From: Streptomyces maremycinicus
GTDB lineage: Bacteria; Actinomycetota; Actinomycetes; Streptomycetales; Streptomycetaceae
DNA length: 64,000 bases
Direction: 5' to 3'
Assembly: GCF_001184025.1 (NCBI RefSeq)
Contig: NZ_BBYG01000012.1
Span: 62,001-126,000, forward strand
Under the pieces are notes generated by a model. It did not search any database. It saw only the letters and a program-made list of their open reading frames with translations, and was not told the DNA's origin. A program made the translations under genes and the position numbers. Below are positions 1 to 10,115 of the stretch, one piece after another. Position 1 is the stretch's first letter. Every line of letters starts with the position of its first letter.

Positions 1-422
1 GCGCACTGCGCGACGCCGGTACGACGGTGCTGCTGACCACGCACTACCTGGAGGAGGCGGAGAACCTCGCCGACCGGCTGGCCATCCTGCACCAGGGCCG
101 GATCGCGGCCGCCGGGACACCCGCCGAGGTGACCGGCGCCCAGCCGTCCCGGATCACCTTCGAACTGCCCGAGGGCTACTTCGTCGGCGACCTGCCTCCG
201 CTGGGCGAACTCGGGGTGTGCGGTCACGAGGTGGACGGGCGCGTCGTACGGCTGCGGACCGGGGAACTCCAGCGGGCGGCCACCGGTCTGCTGGTGTGGG
301 CCGAGCGGGCCCAGGTGACGCTGCGGAGGCTGGACGTGCGGTCGGCCTCGCTGGAGGAGGCGTTCCTGGGGATCGCCCGGGAGGCGTCGAAGAGCGACGA
401 GACCGAGGAGGTCACGGCATGA
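1..422 (+). CDS. ABC transporter ATP-binding protein, C-terminal part (truncated by window start)
   Basis: The frame is open from the window edge, so the Walker A and B motifs lie outside. The visible part starts with the H-loop sequence TTHYLEEAENLADRLAIL, followed by the usual GRI-AAGTPAEV segment of DrrA/NatA-type drug-export ATPases and a roughly 80-residue C-terminal extension. It would power export through the adjacent permease. Its TGA stop overlaps the permease ATG (ATGA), so the two are translationally coupled. Identity as an ABC ATPase is firm; the substrate is unknown. Confidence 0.9.
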   Translation, partial: ALRDAGTTVLLTTHYLEEAENLADRLAILHQGRIAAAGTPAEVTGAQPSRITFELPEGYFVGDLPPLGELGVCGHEVDGRVVRLRTGELQRAATGLLVWAERAQVTLRRLDVRSASLEEAFLGIAREASKSDETEEVTA

Positions 423-1234
423 GCGGAGTCACGGTGAAGGACTCGGCCACCCGTGCCGGCACCCGCCCGGTCACGACGCCCGCGAGCCGGATGGCCGCCC
501 TCGCACGGGCCGAACTGACGCTGCTCGGGCGGAGCAGGAGCACGCTCATCGCGGCCGTGTTCATTCCGCTGGTGCTGCCGGTGTGCCTGGCGTCGGTGGT
601 CGACGACATGGACGTGGAGGACGTCGGGCTCAGCGTCGGTCTGGTGCTGCTGCCCGCCGCGATCGGCTTCTCGCTGCTGTTCGGGGTGTACTCGGCGCTG
701 GCGGCCATCTACACGGCCCGGCGGGAGGAACTGGTCCTCAAGCGACTGCGTACCGGTGAGCTGCGGGACGCGGAGATCCTCGGCGGGGCGGCGCTGCCCG
801 TTGTAGCCACGGGGCTGGTGCAGTCCCTGGTGCTGGTGGCCGGCAGCACGGTCCTGCTCGACGTACCGGCCCCGAGGGCGCCCCATCTCGCGGTCCTGGG
901 GCTGCTGTCGGGCCTGGTGATGTGCGCGGCGCTCGCGGCCGTCACGGCGGCCGTGACGCGGACCGTGGAGAGCGCTCAGGTCACCACCATGCCCATGGTG
1001 CTCCTGTCGATGATGGGTTCCGGCGTGACCGTCCCCCTGGAGATGCTGCCCGACCGGCTCGCCGCCGTCTGCGAACTGCTGCCGCTGTCCTCGGTGATCA
1101 TCCTGATCCGCGGCGGCTGGACCGGAGACCTGTCGGCGTACGAGGCCCTGGGCGCCCTGGCGACCGCACTGGCCTGGACCGTGGTGGCGGTGTTTGCTGT
1201 ACGGCGGTGGTTCCGTTGGGAGCCCCGGCGCTGA
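419..1234 (+). CDS. ABC-2 type transporter permease
   Basis: This 271-residue protein has a short polar N-terminus and then about six hydrophobic segments, the layout of ABC-2 (DrrB-like) permeases. A longer upstream frame exists, but the ATG at 419 overlaps the stop of the ATPase and gives the normal family length. It should form the membrane channel for the preceding ATPase. A NarL-type sensor kinase and regulator follow immediately, a common arrangement in actinobacterial antibiotic or lipid exporters controlled by their own two-component system. The substrate cannot be read from the sequence. Confidence 0.9.
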   Translation: MSGVTVKDSATRAGTRPVTTPASRMAALARAELTLLGRSRSTLIAAVFIPLVLPVCLASVVDDMDVEDVGLSVGLVLLPAAIGFSLLFGVYSALAAIYTARREELVLKRLRTGELRDAEILGGAALPVVATGLVQSLVLVAGSTVLLDVPAPRAPHLAVLGLLSGLVMCAALAAVTAAVTRTVESAQVTTMPMVLLSMMGSGVTVPLEMLPDRLAAVCELLPLSSVIILIRGGWTGDLSAYEALGALATALAWTVVAVFAVRRWFRWEPRR

Positions 1235-1278
1235 CGTACGCGCGGCGCCGGGAGTACGGGGAGACGGGGGGCGTGCGG

Positions 1279-2505
1279 ATGCGCAGGCCGTGGGGCTGGT
1301 GGCGGCGGAAGAGCACGCCCGCGAAGGTCGAGACCTACACGCGGTGGTCGTTCCACTTCTTCGCCGTGGCCGAGTTCATGGCGGTGGGGCTGCCGTTCAC
1401 CGGCGGGCTGCGGACCGGCACGGGGTGGTGGCTGCCGGCGATGACGGTCGGGCACTGCGTCCTGAGCGCGGTGACGGCGTCACGGGCGCTGGACTGGACG
1501 CGCGGGCGCCGGCCACAGCCGGTCCGGCTGCTGTGGGCCCTGGCCGCGGCCACCGCGGTCGTCGCCGTCACCGCGATCGGGATCGCGGAGCACGGGCCGG
1601 ACCACGAGGGCGTCGACACCGCCGCGGGCGGGGTCTTCGGGGTCGTCCTGGTCTTCGGGGCCGGCTTCACCGCGCTCGGCGTGCGCAGACGGCGACGGGT
1701 GTTCGCGGTCGTCGCCGGCTTCGCGCTGGGCGCCGGGCTCATGGCGTTCCCGGTCGGACTGCCCGGCCCGGCCACGGTCATGACGATGACCGCCGTGTTC
1801 CTCGGCGGCGGATTCCTCGCCTTCACCTCCATCTTCTCCGTCTGGCTGCTCGACGCCGTCTACCGGCTCGACGAGGCCCGCGACACCCGGGCCCGACTCG
1901 CCGTCGCCGAGGAGCGGCTGCGGTTCGGACGGGATCTGCACGACGTGATGGGCCGGAACCTGGCGGTGATCGCCCTGAAGAGCGAGCTGGCCGTGCAACT
2001 GGCCCGACGGGGACGACCCGACGCCGTGGAGGAGATGATCGAGGTGCAGCGCATCGCGCAGGAGTCGCAGCGCGAGGTGCGCGCCGTCGTCCGCGGATAC
2101 CGCGAGGCCGACCTGGGCGTCGAACTCGCGGGCGCGCAGGGGGTGCTGAAGGCGGCGGGGATCGCGTGCGCGGTGAGCGGGGAGGCCGGCGGGCTGTCCG
2201 CCGAGGTGCAGTCCGCGCTCGCCTGGGTGGTGCGCGAGACCACCACCAACGTCCTCCGGCACGGAAACGCCGGCCGGTGCTCGGTGGCGCTGCACAGGAC
2301 GGAAGACCACGTGGTGCTGACGGTGGAGAACGACGGCGCGGGGCCCACCGGCGCCGGCGGCGGTTCGGGACTCGCCGGGCTGCGGGAACGGTTGCGGGGC
2401 GTCGAGGGCACGCTGGAGGCGGGGTTCGTCGGGACCGGTGTCTTCCGGGTCGTCGCCGAGGTCCCGCTGAGCGGGAAGGCTGCTGTGAGAGAGGTCGCTT
2501 CATGA
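1279..2505 (+). CDS. NarL/DesK-family sensor histidine kinase
   Basis: The protein has 408 residues. An N-terminal half with about five or six hydrophobic segments is followed by a HisKA_3 dimerisation helix with the phospho-acceptor His at about residue 221 (GRDLHDVMGRNLAVIALK) and a HATPase_c domain containing RETTTNVLRHG and GSGLAGLRERL. It should sense a membrane signal and phosphorylate the next gene product. I chose the ATG at 1279; an in-frame GTG at 1273 is equally possible behind the GGGGAGACGGGGG purine run. The stop overlaps the regulator start by ATGA. Confidence 0.92.
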   Translation: MRRPWGWWRRKSTPAKVETYTRWSFHFFAVAEFMAVGLPFTGGLRTGTGWWLPAMTVGHCVLSAVTASRALDWTRGRRPQPVRLLWALAAATAVVAVTAIGIAEHGPDHEGVDTAAGGVFGVVLVFGAGFTALGVRRRRRVFAVVAGFALGAGLMAFPVGLPGPATVMTMTAVFLGGGFLAFTSIFSVWLLDAVYRLDEARDTRARLAVAEERLRFGRDLHDVMGRNLAVIALKSELAVQLARRGRPDAVEEMIEVQRIAQESQREVRAVVRGYREADLGVELAGAQGVLKAAGIACAVSGEAGGLSAEVQSALAWVVRETTTNVLRHGNAGRCSVALHRTEDHVVLTVENDGAGPTGAGGGSGLAGLRERLRGVEGTLEAGFVGTGVFRVVAEVPLSGKAAVREVAS

Positions 2506-3110
2506 CCGTGCGGGTACTGCTCGCCGACGACGAACATCTGATCCGGGGTGCGCTGGCCGCGCTGCTCTCCCTGGAGGACGACCTGCTGATCGTCGCCGAG
2601 GCGGCCACCGGACCGGAGGCGCTGGCGATGGCGCTGGCGCACCGGCCCGACGTCGCCGTCCTGGATCTGCGGATGCCGGGCACCGACGGTGTGAACGTCG
2701 CCACATCCCTGCGCACCGAACTGCCCGGCTGCCAGGCACTGATCGTCACCAGCCACGGCAGGCCGGGGCATCTCAAGCGGGCGCTCGCGGCGGGTGTGCG
2801 GGGATTCGTCCCGAAGACGGTGAGCGCGCAGCGGCTCGCGGAGATCATCCGTACCGTGCACGCCGGGAACCGTTACGTCGACCCGGAGTTGGCCGCCGAC
2901 GCGATCGCCGCCGGGGACTCGCCGCTCACCACGCGGGAGACGGAGGTCCTCGAACTCGCCGCCGACGGGGCGCCGGTCGCGGAGATCGCCGAGCGGGCCG
3001 CGCTGTCCCAGGGGACCGTACGGAACTATCTGTCCTCGGCCGTCTCCAAACTCGGGGCGGAGAACCGGCATGCGGCGGTGCGGCTCGCCCGGGAGCGGGG
3101 TTGGGTATAG
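2502..3110 (+). CDS. LuxR/NarL-family response regulator
   Basis: This 202-residue regulator has a receiver domain with the acidic pair DD at residues 9-10, the phospho-acceptor Asp near 55 (VAVLDLRMPG), the switch Thr in VTSHG and the conserved Lys in VPKTV. A C-terminal LuxR helix-turn-helix follows (LTTRETEVLELAADG, then SQGTVRNYLSSAVSKLG). It is coupled to the upstream kinase by an ATGA overlap and probably controls the ABC exporter genes at the start of the window. Confidence 0.93.
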   Translation: MTVRVLLADDEHLIRGALAALLSLEDDLLIVAEAATGPEALAMALAHRPDVAVLDLRMPGTDGVNVATSLRTELPGCQALIVTSHGRPGHLKRALAAGVRGFVPKTVSAQRLAEIIRTVHAGNRYVDPELAADAIAAGDSPLTTRETEVLELAADGAPVAEIAERAALSQGTVRNYLSSAVSKLGAENRHAAVRLARERGWV

Positions 3111-3147
3111 TTGGCCTCGCGCCACGGCACCTTCACCACGGCGCAGT

Positions 3148-3223
3148 GCGGACGTAGCTCAGTTGGTAGAGCGCAACCTTGCCAAGGTTGAGGTCGCGAG
3201 TTCGAGCCTCGTCGTCCGCTCCA
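3148..3223 (+). tRNA. tRNA-Gly (GCC)
   Basis: A full cloverleaf can be drawn. The acceptor stem GCGGACG pairs with CGTCCGC, the D-arm is GCTCAGTTGGTAGAGC, the anticodon loop is TTGCCAA with anticodon GCC, and the T-arm contains GTTCGAG. The terminal CCA is encoded. It stands alone just past the two-component system, and a strong terminator follows at once. Confidence 0.97.
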
Positions 3224-3225
3224 TC

Positions 3226-3260
3226 GCGAAAGGCCCCGGTCATCGACCGGGGCCTTTCGC
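3226..3260. terminator. Bidirectional terminator between tRNA-Gly and purC
   Basis: A perfect 16-bp stem (arms 3226-3241 and 3245-3260, loop ATC) separates the plus-strand tRNA-Gly from the convergent minus-strand purC. The stem is G+C rich with an A/T end (GCGAAAGG and CCTTTCGC), so it can act in both directions. The purC stop codon lies two bases beyond it. Confidence 0.85.
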
Positions 3261-3261
3261 G

Positions 3262-4161
3262 TCAGGCCCAGCTGACGCCGGTCAGGCGCTCGTAGGCCTC
3301 GACGTACTTCGCGCGGGTCGCGTCCACGATGTGCTGCGGCAGCGGCGGCGGGGGCTGCTCGCTCGCCCGGTCCCAGCCGGACTCGGCCGAGGTCAGCCAG
3401 TCGCGCACGAACTGCTTGTCGTACGAGGGCTGCGCGCGGCCGGGCCGCCACTGGTCGGCGGGCCAGAAGCGGGACGAGTCGGGCGTGAGGACCTCGTCGG
3501 CGATGACCAGGTCCTCGCCCTCGAAGCCGAACTCGAACTTGGTGTCGGCGAGGATGATGCCCCGGTCGCGGGCGATGTCGCGGGCGCGGCCGTAGACGGC
3601 GAGGGTCGCCTGGCGGAGCTCGGCGGCGGTGTCGGCGCCGACCTGCCGGGCGACCTCCTCGTAGGAGACGTTCTCGTCGTGGTCGCCGACGGCGGCCTTG
3701 GTGGCCGGGGTGAAGATCGGCGCGGGGAGTTCGCTGCCGTCGACCAGACCCTCGGGGAGGGCGAGGCCGCAGACCGTGCGGGACTCCTTGTACTCGGCGA
3801 GGCCCGAGCCGGTGAGGTAGCCGCGGGCCACGCACTCGACGGGGACCATCCGCAGCGACTTGCAGACCAGGGTGCGGCCGGCCCAGTCGGCGGGGGCGCC
3901 CGCGGGCAGTTCGGTGCTCAGGACATGGTTCGGGACCAGGTCGCGGAGCTGGTCGAACCACCAGAGGGAGAGCTGGGTGAGGACCCGGCCCTTGTCGGGG
4001 ATCTCGGTCGGCAGCACCCAGTCGAAGGCGGAGGTGCGGTCGCTGGCGACCATCACGAGGTCGCCCGCCTCGTTCTGGTACAGGTCGCGCACCTTGCCGG
4101 TGTGCAGATGCACCAGGCCCGGCACCTCAAGGGGCTCGGGCTTTTCTACGAATCCGGACAC
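3262..4161 (-). CDS. purC: Phosphoribosylaminoimidazole-succinocarboxamide synthase (SAICAR synthetase)
   Basis: PurC joins CAIR and aspartate with ATP to give SAICAR in cytosolic de novo purine synthesis. The 299-residue protein shows family segments: HTGKVRDLYQNEAGDLVMVASDRTS near the N-terminus, the metal and substrate region PVECVARGYLTGSGLAEYK, and IILADTKFEFGFE with DEVLTPDSSRFWPAD later. Length and order match SAICAR synthetases of the fungal/actinobacterial type. purD, the next purine gene in this window, lies about 4.6 kb away, so the two are linked but not in one compact operon. Confidence 0.96.
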   Translation of the reverse strand: MSGFVEKPEPLEVPGLVHLHTGKVRDLYQNEAGDLVMVASDRTSAFDWVLPTEIPDKGRVLTQLSLWWFDQLRDLVPNHVLSTELPAGAPADWAGRTLVCKSLRMVPVECVARGYLTGSGLAEYKESRTVCGLALPEGLVDGSELPAPIFTPATKAAVGDHDENVSYEEVARQVGADTAAELRQATLAVYGRARDIARDRGIILADTKFEFGFEGEDLVIADEVLTPDSSRFWPADQWRPGRAQPSYDKQFVRDWLTSAESGWDRASEQPPPPLPQHIVDATRAKYVEAYERLTGVSWA

Positions 4162-4254
4162 GGTTCCTCCCCGTGGTTCTGTCCTGGTGGGTCGATTGTC
4201 CCGTACATCGGGATCGACCTCGGACAGCGGGTGGCGCGAGCGGGCGGCCGGGCG

Positions 4255-5757
4255 TCAGCCGCGTTTGCAGATGCGGTCCAGGAGGTTGGCCGTGGCGCGC
4301 TGGACGCGGGGGTCCACATGGCCGGGGCGGTCCAGGGCCGGGGACCAGGCGAAGGTGCCGGAGGCGAAGACCAGGGCGCCCGAGGGGGCCCGGTAGAGGG
4401 AGGTCTCCTGATGGCGGAGAACGCCCTCGCTGTCGGCGTACGGGGAGTGGGCGAGGAGTATGCGGTCCTCGTGGGGCGGGAGGGGGGTGCGCGGGAAGTA
4501 ACGGTCCGCCTCGCCCGCGACCAGGTCCTCGATGGCGTCGCCGTCGCCCGCGCCGGTCGCCTCCCACAGCCAGTGGCCGGCGTTGCGGACGATCAGCGGA
4601 TGCGGCTCGGGCACCCGGCCCGCGTACTGGATGCCGACCAACTGCTGTTCGGCGCGGTCGATCTCGCGCCAGAGGACGGGCCTGCCGGGGCCCTTGCGCT
4701 TGCGGCAGGTCAGCAGCCGGCTGGGCACGCCCGAGGGGGAGGGACCCAGCTCCACCTGCCAGTAGACGGAGTTGGCGGACAGGAACACCAGTGAGGTGCC
4801 GCTGTCGCGAGCGACCTCCACGGTGCGGCGCATGCTCGTCGACCAGTACTCGTCGTGGCCGGGGAAGACCAGGCCGCGGTAGCGGGTGGGGTCGATGTGA
4901 CCGGCGTGCAGGTCGCGGGCGTCGGCGTAGGCGAGGTCGTAGCCGTAGCGCTCGGCCCAGCGGATGAAGTCGTAGGCGTGGCCCACGTGGAGGGGCAGGC
5001 CGGCACCGGCGTACGGGCGGTCGAAGGAGACCGTGGTCGCGGCGTCGGCCTCGCCGAGGAGCCGGCCCTCGTCGTCCCACGCGTGGTAGAGGCTGGCGCC
5101 GCTGCGGCCGTCCTCGGGGTAGAGGTTGTAGGCCTGCCAGGTGACGTCGGGGAGCAGCAGGAGCAGGTCGGCGGGGCGCTGGTCGCGGACCGTGAAGGGG
5201 ACGTGGGAGCGGTAGCCGTCGGCGGTGGTGAGGACGGCCACGTACGCGCCGACGTTCCAGTAGGACGGGACCTGGAGGCGCCAGGAGAGCCACCAGTGGT
5301 GGCAGGAGACCGTACGGTCGGCGGTCAGCGGCGGGGGCTGGACGATGCCGGAGAGGCGCGGGCTGGTGGTGATCTTGGCGGCGCCGTCACCGTCGTAGTG
5401 ACCTATGCGGTAGACGTCGACGCTGAATTCCTGGGGCGGGTCGACCGTGATGTGGAAGTCGACGGCGTCACCGGGGGCCACCGCGCCGGTGGAGACGAAG
5501 CCCTTGATCTGGCGGTGCACGTCGTCGGCCGAGCGGGGGCCGCCCGCCGAGGAGGCACGGGGGGCCGGGATGCGGGCGGCGCCCTCGACGGGGGCCGCGT
5601 CCACGTACCAGGGGACGACCTGACCGGTGTCGTCGAAGTACGTCTCGCTGCCGCGCAGCCAGGGGACGGGGCCCTGTCCGAAGGGGTCCGTCACCGCATG
5701 GGCCAGTGCTCCCGACTCCCATCGGCGGATGTGTTCCGGTCCTGGTCCGGGTCCCAT
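4255..5757 (-). CDS. N,N-dimethylformamidase beta-subunit-like protein
   Basis: This 500-residue protein resembles the large-subunit C-terminal domain of N,N-dimethylformamidase, a family widespread in Streptomyces with mostly unknown substrates. Supporting segments are an Ig-like early part (VDFHITVDPPQEFSVDVYRIG), then TWQAYNLYPEDGRSGASLYH and YRGLVFPGHDEYWSTSMRR, a glutamine-amidotransferase-like core. No signal peptide is visible. The start follows a GGGGAG-type ribosome site. It sits between purC and a large membrane protein without close coupling. The family is fairly clear; amidase activity is inferred only. Confidence 0.75.
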   Translation of the reverse strand: MGPGPGPEHIRRWESGALAHAVTDPFGQGPVPWLRGSETYFDDTGQVVPWYVDAAPVEGAARIPAPRASSAGGPRSADDVHRQIKGFVSTGAVAPGDAVDFHITVDPPQEFSVDVYRIGHYDGDGAAKITTSPRLSGIVQPPPLTADRTVSCHHWWLSWRLQVPSYWNVGAYVAVLTTADGYRSHVPFTVRDQRPADLLLLLPDVTWQAYNLYPEDGRSGASLYHAWDDEGRLLGEADAATTVSFDRPYAGAGLPLHVGHAYDFIRWAERYGYDLAYADARDLHAGHIDPTRYRGLVFPGHDEYWSTSMRRTVEVARDSGTSLVFLSANSVYWQVELGPSPSGVPSRLLTCRKRKGPGRPVLWREIDRAEQQLVGIQYAGRVPEPHPLIVRNAGHWLWEATGAGDGDAIEDLVAGEADRYFPRTPLPPHEDRILLAHSPYADSEGVLRHQETSLYRAPSGALVFASGTFAWSPALDRPGHVDPRVQRATANLLDRICKRG

Positions 5758-6049
5758 GGTGCTCCCCTCCCTTGTGCCCCCGTGCTGCCTGGTGCGTACG
5801 TCCTACGTGACCGCCCTGCGGGTTGTCCTATGTCGTGAGCCCATGCCACGGGCCCGATCGGTCCCAGCACATCACATAACGCGCGCAGGCAGTCACTATT
5901 CGTTGCGAATTGGCCGAAAGTGGAATATAGAGCTCCGTTAGGGCTGGGGCGGCGGGGTCCCGGGGGTCGCCCGGGGCGGGCCGACCGGGGGCGGGGTCCC
6001 GGGGGCGGGCGGCGCGGTCGGCGCGGACGTGGTCGGTGCTCAGGCCCGC

Positions 6050-8440
6050 TCAGCCGAGCCGCACCGGCTTCTCCGGGCGTATGCCGAGCTCCACCAGCCA
6101 GGTGCGCAGGGGGACCGCGTCGCCGTCCTCGACGAGGCTGAGCACCCGGGGGGCCAGGTCGGCCACGCGCTCGCCGTCGACCAGGAGGGTCGGGCCGTCG
6201 AGCCAGTCGAGCCCCGGCACGGCGCCGACGGTGTCCATCGCGGCGCAGCAGACCATCGCCGTGACGTGATCGGCCAGGAGTTCGCGGTCGGTGCGGGGCG
6301 GCTGGAGGGGGCACAGGGGGAGCGCGTCCTCGTCCCACAGGGCCATGTCGGGGCCCTGTCCGGGCGCGGGGGGACCGGCGGGCGTGGGAGGCGCGACCGA
6401 GGCGGCCGCGGCTTCCTCCCGCCCCACCTCGGCCCCGAGCCCCGCGGCGAGGGCCGCGCTGCGGGGGTTCGGAGGCAGGGGCTCCTCGTCGTCGTCGGGG
6501 AAGTAGGGCTCGGGGACGGCGTCCAGGACGGCGTCGGGGACCGGGGCGGGGGTCGGCGCCCGGCCGGTGCCCTTCGCGGGGTCCGGGTTCGAGTCCGGGC
6601 GCGGGGTCGGAGTCCGGGTCGGGGTCGCGTTCGGGTCCTCGTGGGGACCCGGACCCAGGTCCTGACCCAGCTCGGGGCTCGGGACCGGCTCGGGGCTCGG
6701 GACCGGCTCGGGGCTCGGGACCGGCTCGGGGCTCGCGTGCGGGTCCTCGTCGGGACCCGGACCGCCCGTGTCCCGACCCAGGTCGCCAAGCGGGACGAAC
6801 TCCGGGCTCGGTTCCCGATCGGGGCGCGGGTCCGGGTCAGCGGGACCGGGGTCGCGTTCGCGGTCGCGGTTCGAAGCCGGGTCAGGACTCGGGCCCCGTC
6901 CGGGTCTCCCGTCGGACTCGCTCACACCCGTGGAGCCGCTGGCACCCGTGGAGCCGGTGACGCCCGTGGGACCGCTGGCGGTCGTCGGGGCGGTCGCGGC
7001 CGTGGAACCGGTCATGCCCGTGGAGCCGCTGGCGGTCGTCGGGGCGGTCGCGGCCGTCGGGCCCGGCGACTGGGTCGGAGGGGCCGGGTGGGGGGCGTCC
7101 GTCTCGTCGGGGTGGTCTGTCGGTCTGTCGGTCAGGTGGTCCAGGACCCGGGCCAGGGTCGGGCCGCTGTGGCCGCCGGGGTGGGGGCCGGAGTCGGCCG
7201 TGCCGGTCGGGTCGTAGGTGCGGCGGACACCGAGGAGGTCGAGGACCCGGTGGAGCCGGGCCGCGTCGGTGCGCCACTTGCGGTCGACGACCTCGTCCGG
7301 GTAGTCCTCCCAGGCCACCGGCGACCAGTCCGGGCCGGGGTCCGCGGGACCGCCGTGGAAGAGGCGGGCGGCGAGCAGCGAGGCGGCCTCGTCGATCGTG
7401 CCGGGCTCCTCGAGCAGGTCGCAGGCGGGGCGCTCACCGAGGCGGGAGGCGAACCCGTCGGCCAGCCGGTCGCGCCGGGACAGCTCGGTGAGGGCGGCGA
7501 CGACGCCCGCGTCCAGCCGGGAGGGCCAGCGGCCCATCCGCCAGGCCGGCAGCGCCACCCGTGTCAGCAGCCGGTCCCAGCCCGCGTACGCCAGGCCCAC
7601 CTGCTCCTGGGCGACGATCCGCAGTCCGTAGTCCACAGCCTGTGCACGCTCGGAGGCCGCGGCGGCGACGCCGCGCTCCATCTCGCCCGCGTGGATCTGA
7701 CAGCCCCGCAGCATCAGGCGGGCGACCCAGCCGATGCCCGCGCAGGCCGGGCGCAGCACGGGATACCGGCCGCCCCGGTAGGCGCAGACGGCCACCGCGG
7801 CGTCCAGCCCGCGCACGAAGCGCCGGGCCGCGGCTATGTCGGGCTGCGCCGAGGGGCCCGTACCGGCGACGACCGGGGCCAGCACGGCCCGCAGCTCGCC
7901 GACCCGCATCCACCACAGGAAGGGCGAGCCGATGACGAGGACGGGCGCCGCCGCCGTACGACGGTGGCGGCCGTGCGAGCCGCCCGGGCCGGCTATCTCG
8001 TCACCGCCGCGGGACGGGGCCGGGCCGTGGGCCGGGTGGGTGCGGTCCTCCAGCCAGCTGTCGCAGTCCGGGGTGAGCGCTATCGCGGAGGGCGCGGGGA
8101 CGTCGAGACGGTCGGCGAGGTCGCGGACCAGCCGGTACAGGTCGGGGGCCGCCTCCTCGGCGACGGCGACCGTGGGGCTGACCGCGGGACGCGCGCGGGC
8201 GACGACCAGGCCGATGACACCGGCGGCCAGCAGGACGATCAGCGCGACGACGGACACGGCCCAGCGGGCGGCGTCCCACCCCGGGCCCACGAAGTGCCCG
8301 GTGGAACGGCCCGCCAGCAGGATCACCGCGGCGGCCGCGGGCAGCAGCGCGACGGCGAGCGCCCGGCTGCGGATGCGCAGCACCGCCAGTGCCCGGGCCC
8401 GCGCGGCCTGCGCGCCCATCTCGACTCCCGTACCGGTCAC
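6050..8440 (-). CDS. Large membrane-anchored protein with repeat-rich linker, function unknown
   Basis: The 796-residue product starts with two hydrophobic segments (about residues 27-45 and 60-82). A roughly 300-residue soluble part follows (SPTVAVAEEAAPDLYRLV, then SPFLWWMRVGELRAVLAPVV) whose layout recalls M48-type membrane proteases, but I see no HExxH zinc motif. Residues of about 430-640 are a low-complexity stretch rich in Pro, Asp, Thr, Gly and Ser with repeats such as SPEPVP. A conserved-looking C-terminal domain ends the protein. It lies between the dimethylformamidase-like gene and purD, a position conserved in Streptomyces as I recall. Enzymatic activity is doubtful. Confidence 0.7.
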   Translation of the reverse strand: MTGTGVEMGAQAARARALAVLRIRSRALAVALLPAAAAVILLAGRSTGHFVGPGWDAARWAVSVVALIVLLAAGVIGLVVARARPAVSPTVAVAEEAAPDLYRLVRDLADRLDVPAPSAIALTPDCDSWLEDRTHPAHGPAPSRGGDEIAGPGGSHGRHRRTAAAPVLVIGSPFLWWMRVGELRAVLAPVVAGTGPSAQPDIAAARRFVRGLDAAVAVCAYRGGRYPVLRPACAGIGWVARLMLRGCQIHAGEMERGVAAAASERAQAVDYGLRIVAQEQVGLAYAGWDRLLTRVALPAWRMGRWPSRLDAGVVAALTELSRRDRLADGFASRLGERPACDLLEEPGTIDEAASLLAARLFHGGPADPGPDWSPVAWEDYPDEVVDRKWRTDAARLHRVLDLLGVRRTYDPTGTADSGPHPGGHSGPTLARVLDHLTDRPTDHPDETDAPHPAPPTQSPGPTAATAPTTASGSTGMTGSTAATAPTTASGPTGVTGSTGASGSTGVSESDGRPGRGPSPDPASNRDRERDPGPADPDPRPDREPSPEFVPLGDLGRDTGGPGPDEDPHASPEPVPSPEPVPSPEPVPSPELGQDLGPGPHEDPNATPTRTPTPRPDSNPDPAKGTGRAPTPAPVPDAVLDAVPEPYFPDDDEEPLPPNPRSAALAAGLGAEVGREEAAAASVAPPTPAGPPAPGQGPDMALWDEDALPLCPLQPPRTDRELLADHVTAMVCCAAMDTVGAVPGLDWLDGPTLLVDGERVADLAPRVLSLVEDGDAVPLRTWLVELGIRPEKPVRLG
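6671..6740. repeat. 18-bp tandem repeat inside the large membrane protein gene
   Basis: Three exact copies of GCTCGGGGCTCGGGACCG (starts 6671, 6689 and 6707) are followed by a partial fourth. On the coding strand they give repeated SPEPVP hexapeptides. A second set of imperfect Thr/Gly/Ser-coding repeats lies at about 6925-7060. Such in-frame minisatellites vary in copy number among strains without disturbing the frame. Confidence 0.85.
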
Positions 8441-8675
8441 GACCGGACCTCACCCCCTCCCTACGGTCCTGTTTCCCCCGGCTGTCTTCGCAGTGGTCAC
8501 TCCCCCACTGTGGCACCGACCACTGACATCGCAATGCCGGTGGGCCAAGTGCCGGAACGAGTACCGGAATGCTTGCGCCGCACCCTAGTTGGCGCTCCGG
8601 CCCACGTCAGCCGGATGGCTCAGCGCTCACACGATGGAATGGCTTTGGGGAAAGGTGGATGACGGTGGGCAACGA

Positions 8676-8733
8676 TCAGGCCCCGGGTTCCACGGCTCCT
8701 CCGTGTGGAGTTCCGTGGTGCCCCGGGGCCTGA
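8676..8733. terminator. Long compound hairpin downstream of purD
   Basis: TCAGGCCCCGG pairs with CCGGGGCCTGA, an inner CCACGG pairs with CCGTGG, and an apical CTCC pairs with GGAG, making one long interrupted hairpin. It lies 22 bp past the purD stop on the minus strand and is the probable purD terminator. The rest of the 8441-8754 gap holds the promoter side of the 796-residue membrane protein gene and a doubtful 24-codon plus-strand ORF described under findings. Confidence 0.75.
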
Positions 8734-8754
8734 GAGATCCGCGTCGCCGCCTGC

Positions 8755-10017
<1,263 letters not shown>

Positions 10018-10115
10018 GGGGGTCAGCCTAACGGGCGGGGGCGGGGGCGGTTTGTGCGGGCTTCCGAGAGCCGGGAGGGGGCGCGGTGGTGCGTTCCTCC
10101 AAAGGCCGGCCGCTC

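Noticed and set aside
4162..4254. Purine riboswitch or other leader RNA before purC
   Set aside because: The gap upstream of purC is short and shows no recognisable aptamer pairing.
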